A stretch of 64,000 bases of DNA from Phoronis australis (taxonomy: Eukaryota > Phoronida > Phoronidae). Below are positions 12,301 to 24,300 of the stretch, one piece after another. The notes below the pieces were generated by a model. It saw only the letters and a program-made list of their open reading frames with translations. It had not been told where the DNA came from and did not search any database. The position numbers and the translations under genes were made by a program. The stretch lies in NCBI GenBank assembly GCA_002633005.1, contig NMRA01000269.1:345169-409168 (forward strand), read 5' to 3'. Positions within the stretch are counted from its first letter, which is position 1; each line of letters opens with the position of its first letter.

Positions 12301-15300
12301 AAAGTGTTCTGGTGATTTTTGTTTCAATGAATTTGGTTGATGCACAAATATAAGCATGTCTCAGTTAAAACGTAAACCTACAGGAAAATTTAGTCTGTAG
12401 ATGTGTTCATCATTTCATTTAAAATTGTGTATCTCTTACCCCTGTTGTACGGGATAATTTCTTCACTTCAACCAATTATTCTGTCGTAGTTATCAAGTTC
12501 CGCACATCATTACCGTGGGTGTAGTTTATAACCAACAGTTTTCACATTGACGCCTGTGTCTTCTTAATTTTTACGCAAGTGGCCATTTGCTCATTAACTG
12601 ATCACGTAGACCAGGGACTGGTCTCGTGATAAGATACCCATTACTTGTGTTAAATTGTGTTTCGTGCGTCACGCAACAGCCAAATTTATCCTCTGAGAAG
12701 TTTGAAGTTTTATGCTCTCATCCTTTTAATTAATGATGATCTCACAGGTTCATCACCACGACTAGAGACCCAGGTGGCTGGTTTTGGCGGTCAGCCTATT
12801 GGTCAGTCAACATTCAGCGTCAACAGCACGGCCACCATTACGCCGGAGAGTGAAGCTGGACGCAGCTTTGACGTAGAGTCACTCGGCTGTATGGAGAACG
12901 TGGCCAAGGCACTCATCGACTTCATGGCCACCAGGTGGGGGTTGGGTAGATTCTTCTGTATTGGACACATCGAAAGTAATCAAACAAAATACCATTTATC
13001 GGTCATGACAAGTCATGCTCACTTCTGTGATGGTCGACTGTCATGATGGAGAATTAAGCTTAAGCTTGAGCTTAAACATCAATATATCGAGTTAAAGGTG
13101 ACGGTTTGAGGCATACGAGCAGTCGGTTTACTTTTTTCAAACTGTAGTGTATATTAATTATATATCATGTGAAATAAGGTTGGCAATATCGCCATAAATT
13201 TCCGTACCTTCTGTTGTTACTTGACGTCATTTAGCGGTGTCACCTTAATGACTTACCTTTGTTAACAGAAATGTATTCATGTCAAGTTTGTTTCGATACA
13301 TTGTGGACTTTTATTCGTGTTTCTTGCCGCTCAATGACTCGAAAGGTAAAGAAGTGACTGATTTTTCGCCTAGGAGCTGCAAGCCCCTATGGAGTTGGGA
13401 AGACATCACTTCCAAGGTGCTGACGATTCGCAGTGATGAGCAGCTGGAGTTCGTCTTAAAGATGGTGCTTAAGATCTTCAAAGAGTGCCTGCCACTCAGT
13501 CACTTGGACACACGGTGGGGACAGGTGGCGCTGCAGTTGGCTCTCTCCTGCTCCTCGCGACATTACGCCGGCAGGTCCCTTCAGGTATGTTGGTGTGGTG
13601 TTGACTACTGTCTTTTGCCTTCATGTGTCAAGTACGCTTAAACTTTTACTGTTTAGAATTCGTGGTTATGTTAATTTGGATATGCAGGTAGCAGTCCTCG
13701 TAGACAATTTCATTAAACACTTGAGCAATTTCGTTACGGACTTCCTTTTTAACTGTCTGAACATCGACTGTTCTACAGAGAGAGCTTGAAAGAAATTAAC
13801 TCAAGACAAGTGATCATGTTGATGAGAAAGAAAATATAATTGACTTGAAGAACGCGTGCAATTTGTTCTCACTGCTAAGATTACATGCTGCTTTATTGTA
13901 CTCCCCATGAAGTCTGTCGTTGACCCACGTATGTTTAGATTTTGTTCTCATTTCTGAGGAAATGTCCATTGAGCTTAAGTTTGAATGCTGTGAAAAACTT
14001 ATGCTAGAATGTATTGTTAGCCTAAATCCAACGTGATGTGCTCATGGCCATTGCCTGGTTAGATTTTATTTCTCGTTTTTCTTTCTATTCTGTTTGTATC
14101 TTACTGCAGTTTTCTTGATGTCGATGCTGAAGTCTCTTTCTCTTCCACCCCTTGCAGCTGTTCCGTTCATTGCGCGTGCCCCTCTCCACGTCCATGCTGT
14201 CTGACATCTTGTCGCGCCTCGTCGAAACTGTCGCCGAACAGGGTGAAGATATGCAGGGTTACGTGACCGAGATCATTCTCACGCTCGAGGCAAGCATCGA
14301 CAACATCGACCTGGAATTGAGACCCGTTGACTATGTAAAGGAGATCTTCATGTCAACACCAAACTTAACGGGACGAGAGTCGCACGTGGGTGGTATGCGT
14401 AAGAGCGCCACTGTCGCCATGAGACATCCGTTCCTGCATCATCAGCGTAGCACCAGCTACTCACTGTCGATGATCTCACGGCAGTCTGCACCGACCCCTG
14501 TTGTGTCAGAGGTCAAAGGTTAGTTCTCTTCCATGATATTGTTTCAAGTGCAATAATTGCTAATTAGGCAGATGCACTGCTGCTGCGGTATTAGGGTATT
14601 GCTTACATTCATTGACATAGTCTTTTTGTATGATTTTGTTCCTGTATTGTTTATTGACTGCAATAGATCTCCACTGTCATTGTAAATCTGAACTTTTGTC
14701 CTAATCAGCTGAACCACGCCAGAGAACAAGTCAGGACCTGGATGGACGACGGTCAACGAACCTGCTGCGGTCAAGGAGTGCACAGTCACTGAAACAGGCG
14801 GGCGATGGTAACACAGATGACAAACTGACCCTACTGACCCAAATGTTCTGGCTTGGCGTGTCGCTGCTGGAGTCCGACTATGAGTATGAATTCTTGCTGG
14901 CAACGCGCCTGTTGGACAAGGTAGGTTAATTTACTGCCGTGTGATCCCACATGCAGGGTCTGTACATTTATTTGCTAGTTGAGGGGGATTTTTTTCTGCG
15001 TACCTTCGCAGGTGCACATTGGAAGCCAAAGATATACCATAGTAGTGCAAAGCAATTATTCGTGTTTTATAAAGAACACATTTTCAGAATTTGGAACAAG
15101 TAGATTGATTAAATGGCCCAATTTATTGAAAATATGATTGCGTCATACAACTTTTCATTCTGTACTTGACAGCAAACCAAATTTGATTTTGCTCATAAAA
15201 TTTTTCTTGACGTCACACGTAATCCACTGTGACCAATGATTCTCTTCTGTCATGACTCATTCCTCAGAATCAATGTTCCCATGTATTCCTTCCGTAACAT

Positions 15301-18300
15301 ATCTGTTTGTGTGTCTCCCCAGATCCTATCCCGTATCCAACTGGAGCGGCCTGACTGCGCCGACAAGTTAGACAAGATCCAGAAACAGATCAAGTGGCCC
15401 AACTTCCCCGGGGTGCAGGCGCTACTGCTGAAGGGCACGACCTCGCCCAACACCGCCGAGGCCACCTGGGACCTGCTGGCTAAACTAACACTTCACATGA
15501 CCGTGCCTGCAATAGACCCGTCACAGGCTGTCGGTGGGTTGTTCTGACGTTACAAATAGGACTGATCTAAATTATTCGGATTATAGAACTATGCAGAACT
15601 TTACGCTCAATGTGTATTTTTTATGCACGAAACAATATCTCACGAACACCTGGTTTGTTTTGAATTAAAAAAAAGAGTTGTGAATTTATTCTCTTTTTTT
15701 GGCAACATCCCACTGGGAAGATTTGTTTTCTTTTTGAGATATGCTTCACTAAAACACATAGTCAGGGGTGCATTTATGCTTTCTCTGAAGTGTCTATCAA
15801 CCTACCTTTCGTCACAAAAATCGCGTTGCGATTTTGAGCGCTTACTGTCATGAAATTGGTCTCTAATTGGAGGAGATTTCAGGAATTTGAAAGGAACGCC
15901 AATTCATTGTTACTTGAGACCGGGATGTACAAGTTGGCTTGTAATGGCGTTTCATGATTACGTGTACCGACCATGGTCTCAAAGAATGATGAACTGTCAG
16001 TTGTTTAATAACTCAGAAATCATTTCTCATCTGAGTAAGGAAAAAGTTGAGACCAATTTTACAACAGTGAGTCCTCTAATTCAACAGTTTGCCCCTTGGG
16101 CCGAATGTGGGTTTATAGCCGTTTAAAGTATTCATGTCATTTTCCACGTTCCACAGGCTTCCCACTGAGTGTGATCTCCCTCCTCCCATATATGGTCTAT
16201 CACTACGAAGAGCCCAACAGGGTGTGCATTGCTGCTGCGGAAAATATCTCTCAGGTGAATAGCAAAGGTTTCTTTACTTTATCTTACACCACACGCTAAC
16301 TGGCAGGGCTTGAAATTTTCCTCTTCTAAGAGGATTTCCTCTTTTTTGGTTTCTATTTCCTCTCATTTGATTTCCAGTTTCCTCTCTTTTCATCTCTTTT
16401 TTATCATTATTTTGACTTTATTCATGCAAAAACATTTATTTCAATTAAATTTTACAACACAAAAAATTTGTCACACAAGCCTATTTGTTGAATGATATAT
16501 TGCCTGGAAAATTGGCCTCCTTTTTTGTCATTCTAAGCCCTGACAACTAAAAACCCAGTCAATGATTATTTCCTGCTTATGTTGTTATCATTCAATACCT
16601 TATAGGAGTTAGTTCTAGCATGCAACAGTTGGAATGTTAAAATAGCTAAGTGTATCAGACATTAAGAGACAAACTTTGGAAATTGAACTCCAAATGTAAC
16701 GCGAGTCGCACGAAGTCGCCCACGTGGTCTCTCAGTACGTTTATTCTCACTTCTTCATTCTCCACACTCTCTGCGGTCTAAATGGTAGTTTGTGTCACTT
16801 GCAGGAGTCGCTGCGTCACTCCAAGAAGCTGGAGAACCTCGCCACAGTAATGACCCTCTACAGTAAGGGTACCTTCACCAAGGACAGTCACCAGTGGACG
16901 CGATGTGTCGTCAAATATTTACACGACGTTTATGCCAACCTCAACTGTGATATCATGAATCTCCTCATAGAGGTCAGTCGGTGCTTTTTTACCCGTGGAT
17001 TTCTCACATTTTCAAAATAATTTTTGTTTTGCCACCACGCTCAACAGCCCACGGCTCCATGAGTGAATGGAGAAGTTGTGCATTTCAACTGAGAGTGTGC
17101 AGTAAACGTGTTGTATTTAGGTTGACACAGAGTTGGTATAACTCAGGGCTTGGAATTTTCCGCGGAAACGCGGATTTCCGCTTTTTTGAAATGTGCTTTC
17201 CGCTTTTTTATAATATTTCCGCGTAAAAAAATCGGATTTGATATGAAATTTCCGCTGCAAATTCCTTTCTTACCGCGGCGTTGCAGACGACGTTCACCTC
17301 GGAAAGCGGAAGTCTTTATGTTTCGGAGGAACGTAAATTGTCAACATTGCCGGGGCGTCTGGGTAAAGCGTGGTGTGATTTTCAATGGCGGCATGATTTG
17401 GGCCGTAAAAGTTTCTGCGTTTTTTGTCATTGGTCATTCCAAGCCCTGATAACCGCATTCTGATCATAGGGGAAGTGATGTTACTCATTCAATAATTATG
17501 TTTAAGCAACAGATGTTGGTTGGAAGACTTACACAATAACACTGACTTATCACTGTTTTCCTTCGTATGACCAACGTTGCTGCACGACAATTGAATAGTC
17601 ATGTCTAGGCACTGAATGGGCAACTTGTACACCAACATTAACTTGCCACTGTTGACCTTTGACCCATGTTGCTACATGGCGATTCAGTAATCATGTATAA
17701 GCAATAGATTTACTGAGGGCTGTTCCAGTAAAATCCGTGTGGGAGGGGGGGGACGGCAGTAGAAATAAAAATTCATGGGTGGTGGTCTTCAGAAAAAAAC
17801 TCAAATTATGGGTGGTCATTCCTGTAAGAAGTGATGCATTAAAAATGGGTGGTATTTTTTGACCTGTTAATGTTGACAGGTTGGTTACTTCAGCTGTCAA
17901 AACTAAAAACAATGCAACTGGCATATATTCTAACTTATCCCAAAACAAAAAGCCCATATTGCCAGTGAACAGAGTGCAATATGTTCACTAAGCCATTAAT
18001 CAAGTCATGGGCAACTTGATTTGCGCCAACTGTTTGTCTGCAGTCCTATTGAATTGAAAAGTTCTGCAACACTAAACTGGTGTTAACACATATAACAAAA
18101 TTGATGATTTTTAAATAAAAAGTATGAGGAGTAAGATAAACAAGTTCCAATATTCACTTGACATAGAAGTATGAAAGAGTTCGTGGAGACAGTTTGAGAT
18201 TCATAGATCCTTATAATTGAAAAAATGTTCATTGAAATTATAGACACATGGTGAACAGAGACACCTGGTGGCTGCCAAAAGTATTGCACACAGGCTACTT

Positions 18301-21300
18301 ATAGTTTTTGACAATATTGGACAAGACAACTAGTTCTTGTCTGTCAATCATCTAAGTTCTTAACAGGTCCTCCTGGAGGCAATTTGTTTGCAAGTGTTGG
18401 ATTTTATATTTTAACCTATTAAAAATAATTAAAAAATTATGGGTCATGGGTTGGAGAAATAAATGAAAAATATGGGCGGTGGGTACGANGCACGGCCACC
18501 ATTACACCGGAGAGTGAAGCTGGACGCAGCTTTGACGTAGAGTCACTCGGCTGTATGGAGAACGTGGCCAAGGCACTCATCGACTTCATGGCCACCAGGT
18601 GGGGGTTGGGTAGATTCTTCTGTATTGTACACATCAAAAGTAATCAAACAAAATACCATTTATCGGTCATGACAAGTCATGCTCACTTCTGTGATGGTGA
18701 GTTACACTTGCGCTCGACTGTCATGACGGAGAATTAAGCTTAAGCTTAAGTTTGAGCTTAAACATCAATATAGAGGTGACGGTTTGAGGCATACGAGCAG
18801 TCGGTTTACTTTTCTCAAACCATAGTGTATATTAATTATACATCGTGAAATAAGGTTGGCAATATCGCCATAAATTTCCATACGTTCTGTTGTTACTTTA
18901 CGTCATTTAGCGGTGTCACCTTAATGACTTGCCTTTGTTAACAGAAATGTATTCATGTCAAGTTTGTTTCGATACATCGTGGACTTTTATTTGTGTTTCT
19001 TGCTGCTCTATGACTCGAAAGGTAAAGAAGTGACTGATTTTTCGCCTAGGAGCTGCAAGCCCCTATGGAGTTGGGAAGACATCACTTCCAAGGTGCTGAC
19101 GATTCGCAGTGATGAGCAGCTGGAGTTTGTCTTAAAGATGGTGCTTAAGATCTTCAAAGAGTGCCTGCCACTCAGTCACTTGGACACACGGTGGGGACAG
19201 GTGGCGCTGCAGTTGGCTCTCTCCTGCTCCTCGCGACACTACGCCGGCAGGTCCCTTCAGGTATGTTGGTGTGGTGTTGACTACTGTCGTTTGCCTTCAT
19301 GTGTCAAGTACACTTAAACTTTTACTGTTGTGTGAAGTTATTATTTAGAATTCGTGGTTATGTGAATTCGGATATGCAGGTAGCAGTCCTCGTAGACAAT
19401 TTCATTAAACACTTGAGCGATTTCATTACGGACTCCCTTGAGTTAATTTTTAACTGTCTGAACATCGACTGTTCTACAGAGAGAGCTTGAAAGAAATTAA
19501 CTCAAGACAAGTGGTCATGTTGATGAGAAAGAAAATATTTTGCCTGTCATAATTGACTTGAACGCGTGCAATTTGTCCTCACTGCTGGTTTATTGTACTC
19601 CCCATCAAGTCCGTTGCTGACCCACGTAGAAATTTAGTTTTTGTTCTCATTTCTGAGGAAATGTCCATTAAGCTTAAGTTTGAATGCGGTGAAAAACTTA
19701 TGCTAGAATGTATTGTTAGCCTAAACCCAACGTGATGTGCTCACGGCCATTGCCTGGTTAGATTTTATTTCTCGTTTTTCTTTCTATTCTGTTTGTATCT
19801 TACTGCAGTTTTCTTGATGTCGATGCTGAAGTCACTTTCTCTTCCACCCCTTGCAGCTGTTCCGTTCATTGCGCGTGCCCCTCTCCACGTCCATGCTGTC
19901 TGACATCTTGTCGCGCCTCGTCGAAACCGTCGCTGAACAGGGTGAAGATATGCAGGGTTACGTGACCGAGATCATTCTCACGCTCGAGGCAAGCATCGAC
20001 AACATCGACCTGGAACTGAGACCCGTTGACTATGTTAAGGAGATCTTCATGTCAACACCAAACTTAACGGGGCGAGAGTCGCACGTGGGTGGTATGCGTA
20101 AGAGCGCCACTGTCGCCATGAGACATCCGTTCCTGCACCATCAGCGGAGCACCAGCTACTCACTGTCGATGATCTCACGACAGTCTGCGCCGACCCCTGT
20201 TGTGTCAGAGGTCAAAGGTTAGTTCTCTGCCATGGTATTATTGTTTCAAGTACAATAATTGCTAATTAGGTAGACATGCTGCTACGGTATTAGGGTATTG
20301 CTTACATTCATTGACATAGTCTTTTTTGTATGATTTTGTTCCTGTATTGTTTATTGACTGCAACAGATCTCCACTGTCATTGTAAATCTGAACTTTGTCC
20401 TAATCAGCTGAACCACGCCAGAGAACAAGTCAGGACCTGGATGGACGACGGTCAACGAACCTGCTGCGGTCAAGGAGTGCACAGTCACTGAAACAGGCGG
20501 GCGAGGGGAACACAGATGACAAACTGACCCTACTGACCCAAATGTTCTGGCTTGGCGTGTCGCTGCTGGAGTCCGACTATGAGTATGAATTCTTGCTGGC
20601 AACGCGACTGTTGGACAAGGTAGGTTAAGTTACTGCCGTGTAATCCTGCATGTAGGCTCTGTACATTTATTTGCTAGTTGAGGGGGATTTTTTTCTGCGT
20701 ACCTGCGCAGGTGCACATTGGAAGCCAAAGATATACAATAATAGTGCAAAGTAGTTATTTTGTGTTTTCTAAAGAACACATTTTCAGAATTTGGAACAAG
20801 TAGATTGATAAAATGGCCCAATTTATTGAAAATATGATTGCGTCATACAACTTTTCATTTTGTACTTGACAGCAAACCAAATTTGATTTTGCTCATAAAA
20901 TTTTTCTTGATGTCACGCGTAATCCACTGTGACCAATGATTCTCTTCTGTCATTTCTCAGAATCAATGTTCCCATGTATTCTGTCCATAACATATCTGTT
21001 TGTGTGTCTCCCCAGATCCTGTCCCGTATCCAACTGGAGCGGCCCGACTGCGCCGACAAGTTGGACAAGATCCAGAAACAGATCAAGTGGCCCAACTTCC
21101 CCGGGGTGCAGGCGCTACTGCTGAAGGGCACGACATCGCCCAACACCGCTGAGGCCACCTGGGACCTTTTGGCCAAACTAACACTTCACATGACCGTGCC
21201 CGCAATAGACCCGTCACAGGCTGTCGGTGAGTTGCTCTGACCTTACTAATAGGACTGACCTAAATTATTCAGATTATAGAACTACGCAGAACTTTATGCT

Positions 21301-24300
21301 CAATGTGTATTTTTATGCACGAAACAATATCTCACGAACGCCTGGTGTGTTTTGAATTAAAGAAAGAGTTGTGGGTTTATTCTCATTTTTTGGCAGCTTC
21401 CCACTGGGAAGATTTGTTTTCTTTTTGAGATATGTTTCACGACAATACATAGTCGGGGGTGCATTTATGCTTTCTCCGAAGTGTCTATAAACCTACCTTT
21501 CATCACAAAAATCGCGTTGCGATTTAGACCGCTTACTGTCATGAAATTGGTCTCTAATTGGAGGAGATTTCAGGACTTTGAAAGGAACGATAATTCATTG
21601 TTACTTGAGACCGGGATGTACAAGTTGGCTTGTAATGGCGTTTCATTATTACGTGCACCGACCATGTTCTCATGAAATGATTCACTGTCAGTTGTTTAAT
21701 AACTCAGAAATCAGTTCTCATCTGAGTAAGGAAAAAGTTGAGACCAATTTTACAACAGTGAGTCCTCTAATTCAACAGTTTGCCTCTTGGGCCGAATGTG
21801 GATTTATAGCCGTTTAAAGTATTCATGTCATTTTCCATGTTCCACAGGCTTCCCACTGAGTGTGATCTCTCTCCTCCCATATATGGTCTACCACTATGAA
21901 GAGCCCAACAGAGTTTGCATTGCTGCTGCGGAAAATATCTCACAGGTGAATAGCAACGGTTTCGTTACTTTATCTCTCACCACACTGTAACAGGTCATGT
22001 CATCTTGTTCGAGTTGTTTTGTTGTTTCCTTGGTATTCTAAAGAATTGGCTTTGTGCACTAAGTGTGCAGAAGCTCACATATTTGATTGATTTCATACGA
22101 AGCAGTTCAACAATAGAGCCAAGCTAGTTTTTCTTCTGTTCTGGGTTTTGTAGAACGTGAATGAATATTTCCAGCTTATGTTGTTATTCTTCAATACCCT
22201 ACTGGAGTGAGCTCTAGCATGCAACAGATGGAATGTTAAAATATCTAAGTGTATCAGACACTAAGAGACAAATCTTCGAAATTGGACTCGAAACGTAACT
22301 CGAGTCCCACAAAGTCACCCATACGGTCTCTCAGTACGTTTAATATCCTCCCTTGCTCAGTTCTCCACACTCTCTACAGTACACGTGGTAATTTCTGTTG
22401 CTTGCAGGAGTCGCTGCGTCACTCCAAGAAGCTGGAGAATCTCGCCACAGTCATGACCCTCTACAGCAAGGGTACCTTCACCAAGGACAGTCACCAGTGG
22501 ACACGATGCGTCGTCAAATATTTACACGACGTTTATGCCAACCTCAACTGTGATATCATGAATCTCCTCATAGAGGTCAGTCGGTGCTTTTTTACCCGTG
22601 GATTTCTCACATTTTCAAAATAATTTTTGTTTTGCCACCACACTCAACAGCCCATGAGTGAATGGAGAAGTTGCGCATTTCAACTGAGAGTGTGCAGTAA
22701 ACGTGTTGTATTTAGGTTGACACAGAGTTGGTATAACTCAGGGCTTGGAATTTTCCGCGGAAACGCGGATTTCCGCTTTTTTGAAATGTGCTTTCCGCTT
22801 TTTTTATAATATGTCCGTGTAAAAAAATCGGATTTGATATGAAATTTCCGCGGCAAATTCCTTTCTTACCGCGGCGTTGCAGACGACGTTCACCTCGGAA
22901 AGCGTAAGTCTTTATGTTTCGGAGGAACGTAAATTGTCAACATTGCCGGGGCATCTGGGTAAAGCGTGGTGTGATTTTCAATGGCGGCATGATTTGGGCC
23001 GTAAAAGTTTCCGCGTTTTTTGTCATTGGTCATTCCAAGCCCTGATAACTGCATTCTGATCACAGGGGAACTGATGTTACTCATTCAATAATTATGTTTA
23101 AGCAACAGATGTTGGTTGGAAGACTTACACAATAACACTGATTTATCACTGTTTTCCTTCGTATGACCACCGTTGCTTTACAACAATTTAATTGTCATGT
23201 CTAGGCACTGAATGGGCAACTTGTACACCAACATTAACTTCCCACTGTTGACCTTTGACCCATGTTGCTACATGGCGATTCAGTAATCATGTATAAGCAA
23301 TAGATTTACTGAGTGGATGACTTGTACAACAACATTAGCTTATCACTGTTGACCTTTGACCCATGTTGCTATGTGGCAATTCAGTAATGGTGTGTAGGCA
23401 GTAGATGTACTCTGGGCAACATGTACAGCAACACTAACTTGACCTATGACCCAAGTTGCTTCCTGGTGATAGTTCTACTGTACAAAGAGGGGGGGCACTT
23501 ATTTACTGTTGAAAGGCATATTAGGCACGACCTACTTTCTCTGATGACAAGTTGCTTCTATTTTACCTCCAGATGTTAGAGAAGGGTCCCGTCAGCTGCC
23601 AGCTTGCCACTCTACAGATCTTGAGCTGTGTCGTTCACTTTGTCGACCTGAAGGTTGCACCGGCGCACAGCATGAATGCAAACATTCTCCGTGTCATCTC
23701 AAAATATGTTGAGGTAGGTAAATAGTAAGTGAGTTATCATTAATTTTTTGAGGCAGTCTGAATTCATCCGTCGCTCGTAGTGACCCTTTGCAAGTGTACG
23801 CTAACAGAATGCATTAGTAACTATAGCAACTGAAAAATTAAAAAATTGTAAAATTTTATTCTGGTGAAGAAGTGCAGACAAATATTTGGGGAAACACTTG
23901 GTTTTCCCTTTGTGCCAGCGATTATGAAGTCACTTTGCATTAAAGTTCAAATAGCTTCTCCCTTTCTAGTTTTTCGTTTTTTGTTCACCTGATTGTCATT
24001 AACAATTAGCAAGAAGCATAGTCGTTGGCGTAGTGCAGTGCAAACTTAATTCCTGTCTGTTACATACGAGACAAAGACCACAAGTCACTTGATCACGTGT
24101 CTATGTAACATAGATTCACCATCCCAAGTAGCCAACACACCCTGGTACCGTCGAAATTCCTGATTGCATCAAAATGATGAAATTCAGATCAACGCATTTA
24201 TTTAAATCATTAAAAGTAGTCCTGCTAACAGCCCGGACATAATTATCGACATGTTTATTTTTTACCACCACAGCATGAGCCGATAATAGTTAAGAATATT

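Larger units (their letters stand above)
12826..17717 (+). repeat. Duplicated block 1, copy 1 (probable haplotype A)
   Basis: Matches 18490-23313 along its whole length with substitutions, small indels and one transposon difference. Includes FRY exon 16 (3' part) to 22. Similarity stops at TTTACTGAG (17717), where copy 1 enters a 771-bp segment absent from copy 2. Confidence 0.92.
18490..23313 (+). repeat. Duplicated block 1, copy 2 (probable haplotype B)
   Basis: Second copy of 12826-17717, continuing without a break into single-copy FRY exon 23. Exon differences are nearly all synonymous (one Asp/Glu). Introns differ by indels and by absence of the 16304-16542 transposon. Confidence 0.92.

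Noticed and set aside
17150-17463. Transposase fragment inside the 305-bp TIR element
   Set aside because: The 60- and 99-codon frames are short, overlap in different frames and show no recognisable catalytic or zinc-finger pattern; the element is called non-autonomous.
18490-22575. A genuine internal duplication of FRY exons 16-22 producing a longer protein
   Set aside because: Copy 2 starts at an N inside an exon without an acceptor. The coding differences are almost all silent, exon 22 to 17' is out of frame, and the family alignment needs only one set. Allelic duplication explains everything.
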